From assembly GCA_028865235.1 (NCBI GenBank), contig CP114561.1:1818001-1882000 (forward strand): a stretch of DNA of 64,000 nt, in the 5' to 3' direction. The notes beneath the pieces are model-generated. The model saw only the letters and a program-made list of their open reading frames with translations. It had not been told where the DNA came from and ran no database searches. Positions 27,314 through 36,226 of the stretch are shown here, piece after piece; the stretch's first letter is position 1, and every line of letters begins with the position of its first letter. The translations under genes and the position numbers were made by a program. The stretch comes from Candidatus Manganitrophus sp. (GTDB lineage Bacteria > Nitrospirota > Nitrospiria > SBBL01 > Manganitrophaceae).

Positions 27314-28230
27314 CGAGAGGATGGCGGTGGAAAAGCGCTTCGGCTTCGGACCGCTCTTCGGCCCCTTTGACATCCGTCTAAAAGGGAACATCCGCGGCAT
27401 TTCTCTCGATCCCGCTCGATCGGACAGGCTCCCGAAATTCCAAGGTGACAGAGACCAAAATCATATTTAAGCGGATCGATGGGATCGAACACCTTTAAGC
27501 TCTCTGTGATCTCTTTGGCCATCTTCCAATCGGGGCTCTTTCGCCGCGTCAGACCCAGGTAGCGGGAAATGCGGACGATATGGGTGTCGAGCGGGATGAT
27601 CAGCTTACCCGGCGGAATTTCCTTCCAGAGGCCAAAATCGATCCCGTCGCTCGGACGGACCATCCAACGCAGATAAAGATTCATCCGCTTGCAAGCGCTC
27701 CCCTGAGCAGGGGAAGAGAGCAGCTGGCGGAGGCCGTCGGGAACCCCTTTTTTGCCGTAGACCGGTCGGGAATCGATTGAAGAGACAACCCCCATAAACC
27801 GAGAGAGGGTGGGACCGAGGTCTTCTTCCTCTTCCCGATAGAGCGACCGGAAAAGCGCCCCGACCGACCCAAACCGCTGGACGACCCGGCTCATCATGTA
27901 AATGAAGCAGAAGAGATCATCGGTTGAGTTGAGCCGATAATAAATTCCCTTGAAACGGGGACGCTCGCGAACCGGATCGAACCGGGCCAGATAAGAATAC
28001 GGCCCTCCCTCCATCAAGGCCAACATCTTCTCCACCGCCGCCTTAAAGAGATCGACCCGGCCATACGCAAGCGCTGCGGCAAGCCAGCCGACCAGCTCGA
28101 TCTCCCTCGGGTCGGTGTAGCGATGCGGGAGCTCAACCGGATCGTCCACGATCCGCTCGGCATGGGGATGACTTTGGAAGAACGACTCCAGGAGGGGTGC
28201 CAGTCGTTCTTTTTGCTTGGACGCCATCAA
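27256..28230 (-). CDS. TIGR02757/DUF2400 family protein
   Basis: The protein matches the TIGR02757 family in its main blocks: YTDPREIELVGWLAAALAYGRVDLF, an internal helix-hairpin-helix-like region (PLDTHIVRISRYLGLTRRKSPDWKMAKEIT), and the C-terminal CPIERDREKCRGCSLLDGC cysteine cluster. Similarity to endonuclease III-type glycosylases (HhH plus an Fe-S-like cluster) suggests DNA interaction, but no activity is established as far as I know. A tail of about 45 Arg/Ser-rich residues beyond the cysteines overlaps the convergent gene and may be an artefact of an indel. Confidence 0.75.
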   Translation of the reverse strand: MMASKQKERLAPLLESFFQSHPHAERIVDDPVELPHRYTDPREIELVGWLAAALAYGRVDLFKAAVEKMLALMEGGPYSYLARFDPVRERPRFKGIYYRLNSTDDLFCFIYMMSRVVQRFGSVGALFRSLYREEEEDLGPTLSRFMGVVSSIDSRPVYGKKGVPDGLRQLLSSPAQGSACKRMNLYLRWMVRPSDGIDFGLWKEIPPGKLIIPLDTHIVRISRYLGLTRRKSPDWKMAKEITESLKVFDPIDPLKYDFGLCHLGISGACPIERDREKCRGCSLLDGCQRGRRAVRSRSAFPPPSSRHGGGDEAPRKEFASITIS

Positions 28231-28270
28231 TTGAAGCTACCCTCCACCGGACCGGTTGTCAATGAAGAGA

Positions 28271-28651
28271 TCAGAAAATCCCCGCTTCCTTCTGAAGCCA
28301 TCGGACATAACGGATGATCTCATTGACCTCCTCCGGCTGAACCGCTTCGATTTTCGGCATATCGCCGAAATTCCAATGATGAGCGCGGACTCCCCGTTGA
28401 GGGGCCATTTGAAAGGCCGCATCGCCATGATGGCTCGGCTCATAGATCTTTGAAAGAAAGGTCGGCCCCTGGTTCGTCCCCTTGGCTCCTTCTCCATGGC
28501 ATCGCGCGCAGTGGGTGTTGAAGAGCGCCTCTCCCTTGGCGAGCTCGGCCGGGGCTTTCGGCGCCGGACCCGATGGGGACGATTTCGACTCGCTGCAGCC
28601 GACCCAGAGGAAAGCTGTAAGCAGCGATATAAAGATGATTCTCCGATTCAT
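28271..28651 (-). CDS. Mono-haem cytochrome c lipoprotein
   Basis: ATG 28651 starts a lipoprotein signal (NRRIIFISLLTAFLWVGC|S). The mature domain has one haem site CARCH in ALFNTHCARCHGEGAKGTN, followed by GPTFLSKIYEPSHHGD and a C-terminal helix (EEVNEIIRYVRWLQ) typical of class I c-type cytochromes. Met in FGDMPKIEAV is the likely distal ligand. It is an electron carrier tethered to a membrane facing the periplasm. It is a likely client of the ccm system encoded nearby. Confidence 0.88.
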   Translation of the reverse strand: MNRRIIFISLLTAFLWVGCSESKSSPSGPAPKAPAELAKGEALFNTHCARCHGEGAKGTNQGPTFLSKIYEPSHHGDAAFQMAPQRGVRAHHWNFGDMPKIEAVQPEEVNEIIRYVRWLQKEAGIF

Positions 28652-28768
28652 TCTCTTCTCCAAATAAGGGACGGTCGGCGTTATCATATCGACCCGCCGC
28701 GGCGCTGTCAAACGGCGGCGGTCCCATTCGTAATGATCAGGTCGCGTTTGGAATAAAACGTCTCAGAC

Positions 28769-28797
28769 TTGACTCCCCTGCGCCGCACCGATATGAT
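28769..28797 (+). promoter_or_regulatory. Sigma-70 promoter for nrdJ
   Basis: TTGACT (28769-28774), 17 bases, TATGAT (28792-28797), 33 bases before the nrdJ ATG. Confidence 0.65.
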
Positions 28798-28830
28798 CGT
28801 AATCATTTAGATCGAAAGGAATTCGGAAAC

Positions 28831-30560
28831 ATGCAGTTAAAAGATCGCTCTTCCCTCTCTCAGAATGCGATCACCGTTCTGGAGAAGCGATATCTTAAAA
28901 GGGACCCGGAAGGCCGCCTGATCGAAACCCCGGAGGAGATGTTCCGCCGGGTGGCGAACAATATTGCGGAGGCCGACCGGCGGTATCGATCGGATTCCCA
29001 AACAGCGGAAACCGCCGAGACCTTCTACGATCTTCTCTCGTCTCTCGCGTTTCTTCCGAACTCCCCCACCCTGATGAATGCCGGAAGAGAATTGCAGCAG
29101 CTCTCCGCCTGTTTCGTCATCCCGGTCGAAGACTCGCTCGAATCGATCTTTGAAGCGATCAAGGATACCGCTTTGATTCATCAGAGCGGGGGGGAACCGG
29201 CTTTTCCTTCACGCGGCTTCGGCCGCAGAACGACCGGGTCCTCTCGACTTCGGGGATCGCCTCCGGACCGGTCTCCTTTATGAAGGTCTTCAACATGGCA
29301 ACGGAAGTGATCAAGCAAGGGGGGGCCCGGCGGGGGGCCAATATGGGGATCCTCCGTATTGACCATCCCGACATTCTCGATTTCATCACGATCAAGGAGG
29401 ACCCCCGGGAGATGGTGAACTTCAATCTCTCGGTCGCCGTGACCGATCTGTTCATGGAAGCGCTCCAAAAAGACGAAGCCTACCCGCTCGTCAGCCCACG
29501 GACGGGGAAAGAAGTGCGCAGGCTCCCGGCCCGAATGGTCTTCAATCAGATCGTTCAGGCCGCCTGGAAGAGCGGAGATCCCGGGATTATTTTTATCGAC
29601 CGGATCAACCGAGACAATCCGACGCCGGCGCTCGGGAGCTTTGAGTCGACCAACCCCTGCGGAGAGCAACCCCTTCTCCCGAACGAGTCGTGTAATCTCG
29701 GCTCGGTGAACCTCGTCAAGATGCTCTCCCACAAAAAAGAAATCGACTACCCGAAGTTAAAGGAGACCGTCTGGAAGGGGGTTCACCTCCTCGACAATGT
29801 GATCGATCAAAACCAATATCCCCTCCCCCAGATCGCCGAAGCGACCTATCGGACCCGAAAAATCGGATTGGGGGTGATGGGGTTCGCCGATCTCCTGACC
29901 GAGTTGAACATCCCTTACGACAGTAACGAAGCGCTCGGGCTTGCAGAGGAGATCATGTCTTTCGTTCGGAGGGAAGCGCGGGAAGCCTCCGCGGCGATTG
30001 CGAAAGAACGGGGCGTCTTCCCGGCATACGATCAGAGCATTTACGCCGGCCAAGGACTCCGGCTACGCAACGCGACCACAACAACGATCGCACCGACCGG
30101 GACCTTGAGTGTCATCGCAGACTGCTCCAGCGGAATCGAGCCGCTGTATGCCCTCTCCTATCATCGCCGGGTTCTGGGAGGCGTTCGGCTTCCTGAATTA
30201 AACGCCCGCTTCGTGGAGGCGGCCCGCCGGGGAGGCTTCTATTCCGAGGCGCTCATCGCCCGGGTCGCCGCGACCGGATCGGTACGGGGGATGGCCGAGG
30301 TCCCCGAAGAGATTCAACGCATTTTCGTGACTTCCCATGATCTCGCTCCTGAATTCCACATTCGAATGCAGGCGGCCTTTCAGAAACATACTGATAATGC
30401 GGTCTCCAAGACGGTCAATTTCCCCAGAGAGGCCACCCCTCAAGATGTCGAGAAGGTTTTTCTTCTCGCCTATCGCGAAGGGTGCAAAGGGGTCACGATC
30501 TACCGGGACATGAGCCGAGACGAGCAGGTTCTCGCCTGTGCACAAAGCGACTACTGCTGA
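28831..30560 (+). CDS. nrdJ: B12-dependent ribonucleotide reductase (frameshifted, short C-end)
   Basis: Class II ribonucleotide reductase makes deoxynucleotides with adenosylcobalamin and needs no oxygen. Visible features are FLPNSPTLMNAGRELQQLSACFV, the glycine loop after IHQSGGG, the catalytic NPCGEQPLLPNESCNLGSVNL and the ATTTTIAPTGTLSVIADCSSGIEP block. A G7 run near 29190-29196 lacks one G; with it IHQSGGGTGFSFTRLRPQ is restored and the protein is 576 residues. It ends soon after GVTIYRDMSRDEQVL, without the usual C-terminal cysteine tail that re-reduces the active site. A structured repeat follows at once, so the tail may have been lost there. Confidence 0.88.
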
Positions 30561-30571
30561 CCCGTTTGTAT

Positions 30572-30650
30572 GTGGGGGCCCGTGCGGTTCCTGCTGCGCA
30601 GGAATCCTCCGATGCCCCCACGCCCCTGGCGCTCCCGCTGGCAAAGCCAG
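30572..30650. repeat. Structured inverted-repeat element after nrdJ
   Basis: An outer pair GTGGGGGC (30572-30579) / GCCCCCAC (30614-30621) encloses a perfect inner hairpin TTCCTGC-TGC-GCAGGAA (30588-30604). A further hairpin CTGGC-AAA-GCCAG (30638-30650) follows. There is no T run, so it does not look like a simple terminator. It resembles a REP/MITE-type element or a folded RNA. Confidence 0.5.
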
Positions 30651-30692
30651 TCGCTCGCTTTGCACTGATGACCAGTCAAATCAAAAACAGCC

Positions 30693-30721
30693 TTGACAAG
30701 CCGGGTTCGATTCTTTATCTT
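30693..30721 (+). promoter_or_regulatory. Sigma-70 promoter for the MBL hydrolase gene
   Basis: TTGACA (30693-30698), 17 bases, TATCTT (30716-30721), 20 bases before the ATG at 30742. Confidence 0.6.
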
Positions 30722-30741
30722 TTCCCTCCAGTGCGAGGGAA

Positions 30742-31542
30742 ATGATCATCGAGCTACGGGTCTGTCTGCTGGGGAGCGGAAGCGGGGGAAACACAGCCTA
30801 CATCGGCCACCCCGGCAACGGGAAGAAAGAGGGAGAAGGGGTCTTGATCGATGCCGGTCTTCCCGCAGGGCAGATCGTCTCCCGGCTTCGCGCCATTCAG
30901 GTCGATATCCGTCAGATCAAGGCGGTCCTCATTACCCATGAACATCACGATCATCTTCACGGGGCCGGTCCTCTCGCCTTGAAGTACAATATCCCGATCT
31001 ACGCCAATGAAGAAACCCGCCGGGCCGCCAAGAGCCTCAGAAAGCTCCCGATGTCGATCCATCTGTTTGAAACCGGGTCTTCCTTTTGGGTCGGTCCTTT
31101 CCAGATCCATCCCTTTCCGATTTCTCACGATGCCGCCGATCCGGTCGGTTATACGGTCCAGACCGACCGGCATAAAGTCGGCATGGTGACCGACCTGGGT
31201 TGTCTGACCCCCTCTTTGGATGCGATGAAAGAATGTGATCTCCTCATCCTTGAATCGAATTATGATCCCCACTTGTTGCTCAACGGTCCCTACCCGCTTC
31301 ACATCAAGAAGCGGGTCGCCGGCGACCGGGGCCATCTCTCGAACAAGGATTCCAGCACGCTGCTCCGATCGCTTCTCCATCCCAAATTAAGAACCCTCTT
31401 TCTGGCCCATCTGAGCCAGAAGAACAATCTTCCTCATCTCGCCTACCAAGCGGCCGAAGCGGTGTTAAAAGAAACCGGCGACGCGGTTCAACTTCACCTC
31501 GGCTGGCAGGACTTCATCAGCCCGGTGGCCACCCTGACGTAA
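30742..31542 (+). CDS. YycJ/WalJ-like metallo-beta-lactamase-fold hydrolase
   Basis: A 266-residue MBL-fold protein with LLGSGSGGNTAYI at the start, the metal motif LITHEHHDHLHG (HXHXDH), a further His in FPISHDAADPVGY, an Asp in MVTDLGCLTP, and the terminal LAHLSQKNN. The pattern is that of the YycJ/WalJ group, proposed to be a nuclease or hydrolase linked to cell-wall and DNA metabolism. It has its own promoter and stands as a single gene. Substrate unknown. Confidence 0.85.
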   Translation: MIIELRVCLLGSGSGGNTAYIGHPGNGKKEGEGVLIDAGLPAGQIVSRLRAIQVDIRQIKAVLITHEHHDHLHGAGPLALKYNIPIYANEETRRAAKSLRKLPMSIHLFETGSSFWVGPFQIHPFPISHDAADPVGYTVQTDRHKVGMVTDLGCLTPSLDAMKECDLLILESNYDPHLLLNGPYPLHIKKRVAGDRGHLSNKDSSTLLRSLLHPKLRTLFLAHLSQKNNLPHLAYQAAEAVLKETGDAVQLHLGWQDFISPVATLT

Positions 31543-31652
31543 GCCCTCCGCGTTCGAACTGTTTCGGCCAAACCCTGCCTTCTATCCCTGCATCAAGGAG
31601 AGCAATATCCTGGGAAAGAATGATTTTTCACTCGATAAACCAGGCCGATTCC

Positions 31653-31681
31653 TTGACAGGAAAAAGATCCTATGGTAGGTT
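31653..31681 (+). promoter_or_regulatory. Probable promoter for the response regulator
   Basis: TTGACA (31653-31658), 17 bases, TAGGTT (31676-31681); good -35 but weak -10. The start codon is at 31740. Confidence 0.4.
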
Positions 31682-31739
31682 TTGGTCGCTTTTTCCGTCC
31701 TTGAAATCTGGACTTCGTACCCCAAGAACCGGAGGCGAA

Positions 31740-32885
31740 ATGTCCCGAAGAGTGCTCCTCATCGATGATAATCTGGCCGTTCAAAAACTGGTCGAGCTGA
31801 CCCTCCGAAAAGAGGGGTACGATGTCACCTCCATCGACAACGGCCTCTCCGCCCTCGATCTTGCATTTAAAAATCAGCCCGATTTGATCCTCGCCGACTA
31901 TAATCTCGAGGGGATGAACATATTTAATTTCGTTCAAAAGATACGGCAGCGCGGAAGCCTCGTCGAAACCCCGATCATCCTTTTGATCAACTCCACTGAA
32001 AGTTACGATCCCGCGCAGCTTCAATCCGCGGGAATTCAGGCCTTCTTGAAAAAACCGATCGATTCAAGGGAGCTGATCCAGGAAACTAAACGGCAGACCG
32101 GAACCGCCGAGGCGGTCATGGTCGATCTCAATGCTTCCGGGAAAAAAGAGGGATCGAGCCTTTCGGAACATTTCTCAAACCCGGGAGGTGACGCCGTTAA
32201 GATCGAAGAGCTGCTCGGCTGGTCGAGTCCGGGAAGCCTGCCGGAGGAGCCGGAAGCGATCGTTGCGGCGGGACAGACCCTTCTAGAGTCCGCTCCTCCC
32301 GCGGCAGACGAACCGAAGGCCTTCTCCGGAGAGATGGGAGAAGAAACACAGTTTTTCACCGATCCGGTCGTCCCTCCGCCGGCTGCGGCGCCGACGGAAT
32401 CGGCCGAGGCGTTTAATGAGTCATCTTTGGAAGAAACCCGCTATTTTCAAGAACCCCCTCCCCTCGCACCAACAGAAGAACCCTCCATAGAAGAACCGTC
32501 TATCTTGGAGAGCTCCCTTCCGCAGATTGATGTTCCCTCCCTGGAAGAATCGCTTCAAACAAACAATGAGGAGGTGGAGATGAATAAACCGCCGGTTCCG
32601 CCAATGGCCGATCCCTCCCCCTTTTCGGAAAAAATCCCTCAGACGGCCGCCGCGTCTTCCGCCGCTCCGATCGATCCTGCAGAGGTGAACGAACTGATTC
32701 GGAAGAATGTCCTGGAGATCGTCGAGAAGGTCGTCTGGGATGTACTTCCGGGCATGCTCCAGGCCGCCCTGCCGAAGGCGGAATTAAAAGAAATTATCGA
32801 GAAGGTGACCTGGGAAGTCCTTCCTTCCCTTGCAGAAGTCGAGATTAAAAAAGAGATCAAACGCCTTCAGGAAGAGGAGAAGTAA
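31740..32885 (+). CDS. Response regulator with receiver domain and acidic C-terminal region
   Basis: ATG 31740 follows GGAGGCGAA. Residues 1-120 are a CheY-like receiver: RVLLIDDNLAV with the acidic pair, the phospho-acceptor Asp in LILADYNLEGM, Thr/Ser in INSTESYD and Lys in FLKKPIDS. Then comes a long, low-complexity Glu/Pro/Ser linker with repeated EETQFF / EETRYF motifs. The C-terminal 70 residues contain two copies of an amphipathic repeat (EIVEKVVWDVLPGM and EIIEKVTWEVLPSL). There is no DNA-binding or enzyme output domain. Proteins of this shape occur in delta- and Nitrospira-type bacteria and may act by protein interaction, for example in motility control; this is inference. Confidence 0.78.
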   Translation: MSRRVLLIDDNLAVQKLVELTLRKEGYDVTSIDNGLSALDLAFKNQPDLILADYNLEGMNIFNFVQKIRQRGSLVETPIILLINSTESYDPAQLQSAGIQAFLKKPIDSRELIQETKRQTGTAEAVMVDLNASGKKEGSSLSEHFSNPGGDAVKIEELLGWSSPGSLPEEPEAIVAAGQTLLESAPPAADEPKAFSGEMGEETQFFTDPVVPPPAAAPTESAEAFNESSLEETRYFQEPPPLAPTEEPSIEEPSILESSLPQIDVPSLEESLQTNNEEVEMNKPPVPPMADPSPFSEKIPQTAAASSAAPIDPAEVNELIRKNVLEIVEKVVWDVLPGMLQAALPKAELKEIIEKVTWEVLPSLAEVEIKKEIKRLQEEEK

Positions 32886-32989
32886 CTCCTCGCCCCCTCC
32901 CGTTTAAATCGCTCCATATCGGACCAAACTCCTCTTTAAGATGCTCCCGTCACTCAATAAATCAAAGAGAAAACGGCGGGAATTTCTAT

Positions 32990-33017
32990 TTGACGCACTT
33001 TTTTTCTTTGTTATACT
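32990..33017 (+). promoter_or_regulatory. Sigma-70 promoter for the DksA-like operon
   Basis: TTGACG (32990-32995), 16 bases, TATACT (33012-33017), 36 bases before the ATG at 33053. Confidence 0.6.
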
Positions 33018-33052
33018 GTTTCGCTAATTGCTTTCATAAAGGGACTCAGGCA

Positions 33053-33538
33053 ATGGCGACGGAAAGGAACAATCGGATGAAAACGAAGAAGAAAGAACGG
33101 GTGACAAATCCCTACGAGGAGATCAAGAAAGATCTTGAGAAGCAAAAAGAAGCGCTGCTGGCCGATGCCGGCGTGATTCTTGGAAGCGGTCTGAATCAGG
33201 GGAATGAAACGTTGACCGATCTGGGTGATCAAGCCTCTGCGGAAGCGGATCAAAACTTTATTCTCCGGCTTCGTGAGCGCGAGCAGAAGCTCCTGAAAAA
33301 AATTGACGAGGCGATCGATCGGATCAACGAAGGAACGTTCGGCGTCTGCGAATCGTGCGGCGGGCAGATCTCTGTGAAACGACTAAAGGCGCGCCCTGTC
33401 ACAACGCTCTGCATCGATTGTAAAACCAAACAAGAGGCGGAAGAAAAATCAGGCAGTAGAAAAATCCTCCCCTTGGAAATATCGAGCGGGCCGATTCCAT
33501 CTCTTGCCGCGCAACCATTCCGGAATACCCGATTATGA
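33053..33538 (+). CDS. DksA/TraR-type zinc finger protein
   Basis: ATG 33053 starts a 161-residue protein with a basic N-terminus, a long coiled coil (NPYEEIKKDLEKQKEALL ... EREQKLLKKIDEAIDRINEG) and a four-Cys zinc finger (GVCESCGGQISVKRLKARP, then CIDCK). This is the DksA/TraR family, which binds RNA polymerase in the secondary channel to tune stress and rRNA transcription. The coiled-coil tip reads NETLTDLGDQASAEAD, the place where DksA has its acidic tip residues. It overlaps the next gene by ATGA and heads a three-gene unit. Confidence 0.85.
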   Translation: MATERNNRMKTKKKERVTNPYEEIKKDLEKQKEALLADAGVILGSGLNQGNETLTDLGDQASAEADQNFILRLREREQKLLKKIDEAIDRINEGTFGVCESCGGQISVKRLKARPVTTLCIDCKTKQEAEEKSGSRKILPLEISSGPIPSLAAQPFRNTRL

Positions 33539-33762
33539 AGGGAGTGGGAGGTTGCTTTCTTGTTTTCCTCGGACTTTTCGGACTATTTTTTTCTATCACG
33601 CTTGCATTCACCTTTTATCTCCTCCCCCTCGCCTTTCTCTTTTTTATCGGCTCTCTTCTCCTTATCTCTTTTGCGCTCGGACCGGTCAGGGATGAGAGAA
33701 AGAAAAGTGTCCGAGAAGAGAAGACAACCCGTCAAAACGACACAGATGAAGAAGGACCATGA
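33535..33762 (+). CDS. Small membrane protein of unknown function
   Basis: A 75-residue protein with two adjoining hydrophobic helices (CFLVFLGLFGLFFSITLAF; LLPLAFLFFIGSLLLISF) and a charged tail (DERKKSVREEKTTRQNDTDEEG). Its ATG overlaps the stop of the DksA-like gene (ATGA), and its own stop overlaps the next start in the same way, so translation is coupled. No family recognised. Confidence 0.6.
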   Translation: MKGVGGCFLVFLGLFGLFFSITLAFTFYLLPLAFLFFIGSLLLISFALGPVRDERKKSVREEKTTRQNDTDEEGP

Positions 33763-34007
33763 CTGAGATCGGACTTTGGATTCAAACAGCCCAGGGGGAG
33801 TCTCTTCTCATCAAGAAAGATCCCAACGGCTATCCCGACCTGGTCTCGCTCTCCCCCGATCTCCCGCTGGCCGACTTTCAGGCGAAAAAAGAAAAAGCGA
33901 AAATGCTTTACGAGCAGTTGACCGGGAAAAGCTACCCCCACGCACACGCCACCACGCGTCAAGTATTATGGGATTTTCTCGAGGTCGCCATTCAACACCT
34001 TCCGTGA
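33759..34007 (+). CDS. Small cytoplasmic protein of unknown function
   Basis: An 82-residue protein (IGLWIQTAQGESLLIKKDPN; DFQAKKEKAKMLYEQLTGK; HATTRQVLWDFLEVAIQHL) coupled by ATGA to the preceding small membrane protein gene. Predicted to be helical and soluble, with no recognised motif. The three-gene layout suggests a shared role with the DksA-like regulator. Confidence 0.55.
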   Translation: MTEIGLWIQTAQGESLLIKKDPNGYPDLVSLSPDLPLADFQAKKEKAKMLYEQLTGKSYPHAHATTRQVLWDFLEVAIQHLP

Positions 34008-34054
34008 CCGATGAAAAAATCGGCTCGGCGGGATCTTACCCGCTCATCGGATAC

Positions 34055-34082
34055 TTGACACCGTCGAATGATGAGATACACT
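34055..34082 (+). promoter_or_regulatory. Sigma-70 promoter for the TPR lipoprotein
   Basis: TTGACA (34055-34060), 16 bases, TACACT (34077-34082). The expected start point falls at about 34089-34090, right at the GTG codon, so the mRNA could be leaderless. Confidence 0.5.
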
Positions 34083-34089
34083 GAAATTT

Positions 34090-35283
34090 GTGATAAAAGA
34101 GCATTACAATACGGTGTTTACCTGGGTCTTCCTCCTTTTTCTCACCGGATGTTTTTCCAAGCCGACACCGATCGATCATGAGAACCATCTTTTCAAATCG
34201 AACGAAGCCGGCATTTTAATCACCTTCCCCCCGCAATGGCATCTCTCCGCCCCGGAAAATACGCTGTTCGTCGGAAAATTAAAACCGAACGGGACGGAGA
34301 TCGCCCGCTTGACCGGGATTTTCTTGCCGGACATTCCTTCACTGGAAGATTACCGAAAAATCGAGGCGGCGCTCCCGCTCCCTCAGCGGCTTCAAAAATT
34401 TATCCGGAATGAGCTTTCCCACTTTCAGGAAATCTCCTCCCGCGAGATCGAGAGAAAGGGAGAAACCTGGAGAGAATTGGTCTGGATGGGGCAAAGAGAT
34501 GGTCTCCCCAAAATTTTTCATTCGTACACGGTTTCGATTGGACTGAATTTGGTTCAGCTTCACTTTGAGCTTCCGGCCCCTTTTTACGAAAACCAGCAGC
34601 AAATGATCGATGATGTCCTCGACGGCGTGACCCCTCTCCCAGGACAAACACCATCCGACGAGCAGTATGCACAGGCCTATCGCGGTGTGGGAGATTTGTA
34701 TAGGGTGAAAGAATTATGGAGAGATGCGATTAAATCGTATCGGGAGGCCCTCTCCAAAAAGCCCCGAGATCCGAATCTGCATGTCCTTCTCGGAGAGAGT
34801 TATTTAAAGAATGAAGAAGCCGATCTCGCTCTGGAATCGTTTCAAGCGGCGATTCGATTGACCTCTCAGAGCGCGCGAGCCTATGAGGGGCTGGCCGACG
34901 TTTACTTCAAAAAGGGGTCGACCAATGAAGGAATCTCCGCCATCAAACGGGCGTTGGTGCTTTCTCCTGAGAACATCGGACTCTATGTGAAGCTGGGGGA
35001 AGCCTACTTGAAGCAGGGCCGAACTCAGGAGTCGATTAACACATTTCATAGGCTTCTCCGCAGGAAGGCCGACTCGGCGGATGGCCATCTGGGATTAGGC
35101 AGAGCCTATCTTGCCGTCGATCTCTATGAACAGGCGGTTCTTGAGCTGGAGCAAACGCTCAAGCTCAACCCTCAGTTAAACGAACCCCATTGTCTTCTCG
35201 CAAAGGCGTTCACCCATCTCGAATCGACGGCCGATGCCGAGCGGGAAAAAAAGCGCTGCGCGGAAACGCCGGCCGCTTCCTAG
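34090..35283 (+). CDS. TPR-repeat lipoprotein
   Basis: A GTG start opens a lipoprotein signal (YNTVFTWVFLLFLTGC|F). Residues about 35-170 form a beta-rich domain (GILITFPPQWHLSAPENTLFV; VSIGLNLVQLHFELPAPF), and residues 185-390 contain five or so TPR units (AYRGVGDLYRVKELWRDAIKSYREAL; GLADVYFKKGSTNEGISAIKRAL; GLGRAYLAVDLYEQAVLELEQTL). It probably acts as an envelope scaffold for a multiprotein complex. It ends convergently with the M48 peptidase gene. Confidence 0.78.
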   Translation: MIKEHYNTVFTWVFLLFLTGCFSKPTPIDHENHLFKSNEAGILITFPPQWHLSAPENTLFVGKLKPNGTEIARLTGIFLPDIPSLEDYRKIEAALPLPQRLQKFIRNELSHFQEISSREIERKGETWRELVWMGQRDGLPKIFHSYTVSIGLNLVQLHFELPAPFYENQQQMIDDVLDGVTPLPGQTPSDEQYAQAYRGVGDLYRVKELWRDAIKSYREALSKKPRDPNLHVLLGESYLKNEEADLALESFQAAIRLTSQSARAYEGLADVYFKKGSTNEGISAIKRALVLSPENIGLYVKLGEAYLKQGRTQESINTFHRLLRRKADSADGHLGLGRAYLAVDLYEQAVLELEQTLKLNPQLNEPHCLLAKAFTHLESTADAEREKKRCAETPAAS

Positions 35284-35296
35284 CAGCGTTCTCGGA

Positions 35297-36107
35297 TTAC
35301 CCCGCCCCCATCCCCCTTTGACCTTCCCGATATTCCTCTTCCACCTCCGGGATCCACTTGGCAATCTGCTCGACACGGGTCTCGTCGCTCGGATGGGTGG
35401 AGAGAAACTCGGGCGCTTTCTGCTTCTCGACCTTCGACATCCGCTCCCAAAATTGAAGCGCCTCTTTGGGATCGTAGCCGGCCTTTGCCATATAGGTCAG
35501 ACCGATCCGGTCGGCTTCCGATTCTTGTTTTCGACTAAAGGGGAGGATCACCCCCACCTGGGCGGCGGCGCCGTAGGCGGCCAGGAGCGCCTGCTTCATC
35601 TGCGGATCTTGGTTCTTCATGGCCAAACCGACATCGAGCGCCATCATTCCAAATTGCGCAAGAAGCCCCGTCGACATCCGTTCGCCGCCGTGCCGCGCCG
35701 TCGCATGGGCCACCTCGTGCGCCATCACCGTCGCCAGCCCGGCCTCGTTCTGCGTGATCGGAAGGATTCCGGTGTAGACGGCGACCTTCCCTCCCGGCAA
35801 GGCGAATGCATTGACCTGGCTGTCATCTTCGATCAGATTAAATTCCCACTGATAATCGGGCTTATCCGCCGCCGCGGCGATCCGCTCGCCGATCCGCCGG
35901 ACCATCGCCACTTTTTCAGGATCGTCTGAAAGTTTTGACTCGGACAAGATTTGCTGATACGCGGTGAGCCCCATTTGGATTTCTTGAGATTCCGGGACTA
36001 GGATCAACTGTTCCCGGTCGGTCACTGGGAGTGCTCCGGCAAGCGACCAGGATCGAGAGGAGCGCCAGAAGGATTATCTGTTTTTTGATTGGTTTCGAAA
36101 ATTTCAT
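35297..36107 (-). CDS. M48-family zinc metallopeptidase lipoprotein (frameshifted)
   Basis: ATG 36107 opens a lipoprotein signal (IILLALLSILVAC|R). The catalytic domain shows VMAHEVAHATARHGGERM with HEXXH, and SRKQESEADRIGLTYM with the third zinc ligand Glu, as in LoiP/BepA-type M48 peptidases that keep outer-membrane proteins in order. The signal and catalytic parts are in different frames; removing one C from a CCC run at 36028-36030 joins them as RSTPVTDREQLIL, giving 269 residues. The C-terminus (FLSTHPSDETRVEQIAKWIPEV) is complete. Confidence 0.87.
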
Positions 36108-36155
36108 AGAGACCACCCTGCTAGTTGATTTTTGCCAAGGATAAACAGTACTTTT

Positions 36156-36185
36156 ATAGTAGCATAAGCAAAAGAGACGAATCAA
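36156..36185 (-). promoter_or_regulatory. Probable promoter for the M48 peptidase gene
   Basis: Minus-strand TTGATT (36180-36185), 18 bases, TACTAT (36156-36161), about 49 bases before the start at 36107. Confidence 0.4.
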
Positions 36186-36226
36186 AGAACGTCGTATTGT
36201 CGATATGAATTCTGCTGAGGAGAAAA

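Noticed and set aside
28831..30560. Programmed frameshift in nrdJ, pilM, pfkA or other genes
   Set aside because: Breaks occur in many unrelated genes, each repaired by one base in a G/C run, and lack a consistent slippery site plus stem; sequencing error is simpler.
30540..30660. Selenocysteine read-through of the nrdJ stop TGA
   Set aside because: The sequence after TGA does not match an NrdJ tail, and no selenocysteine insertion hairpin of standard form is placed there with confidence.
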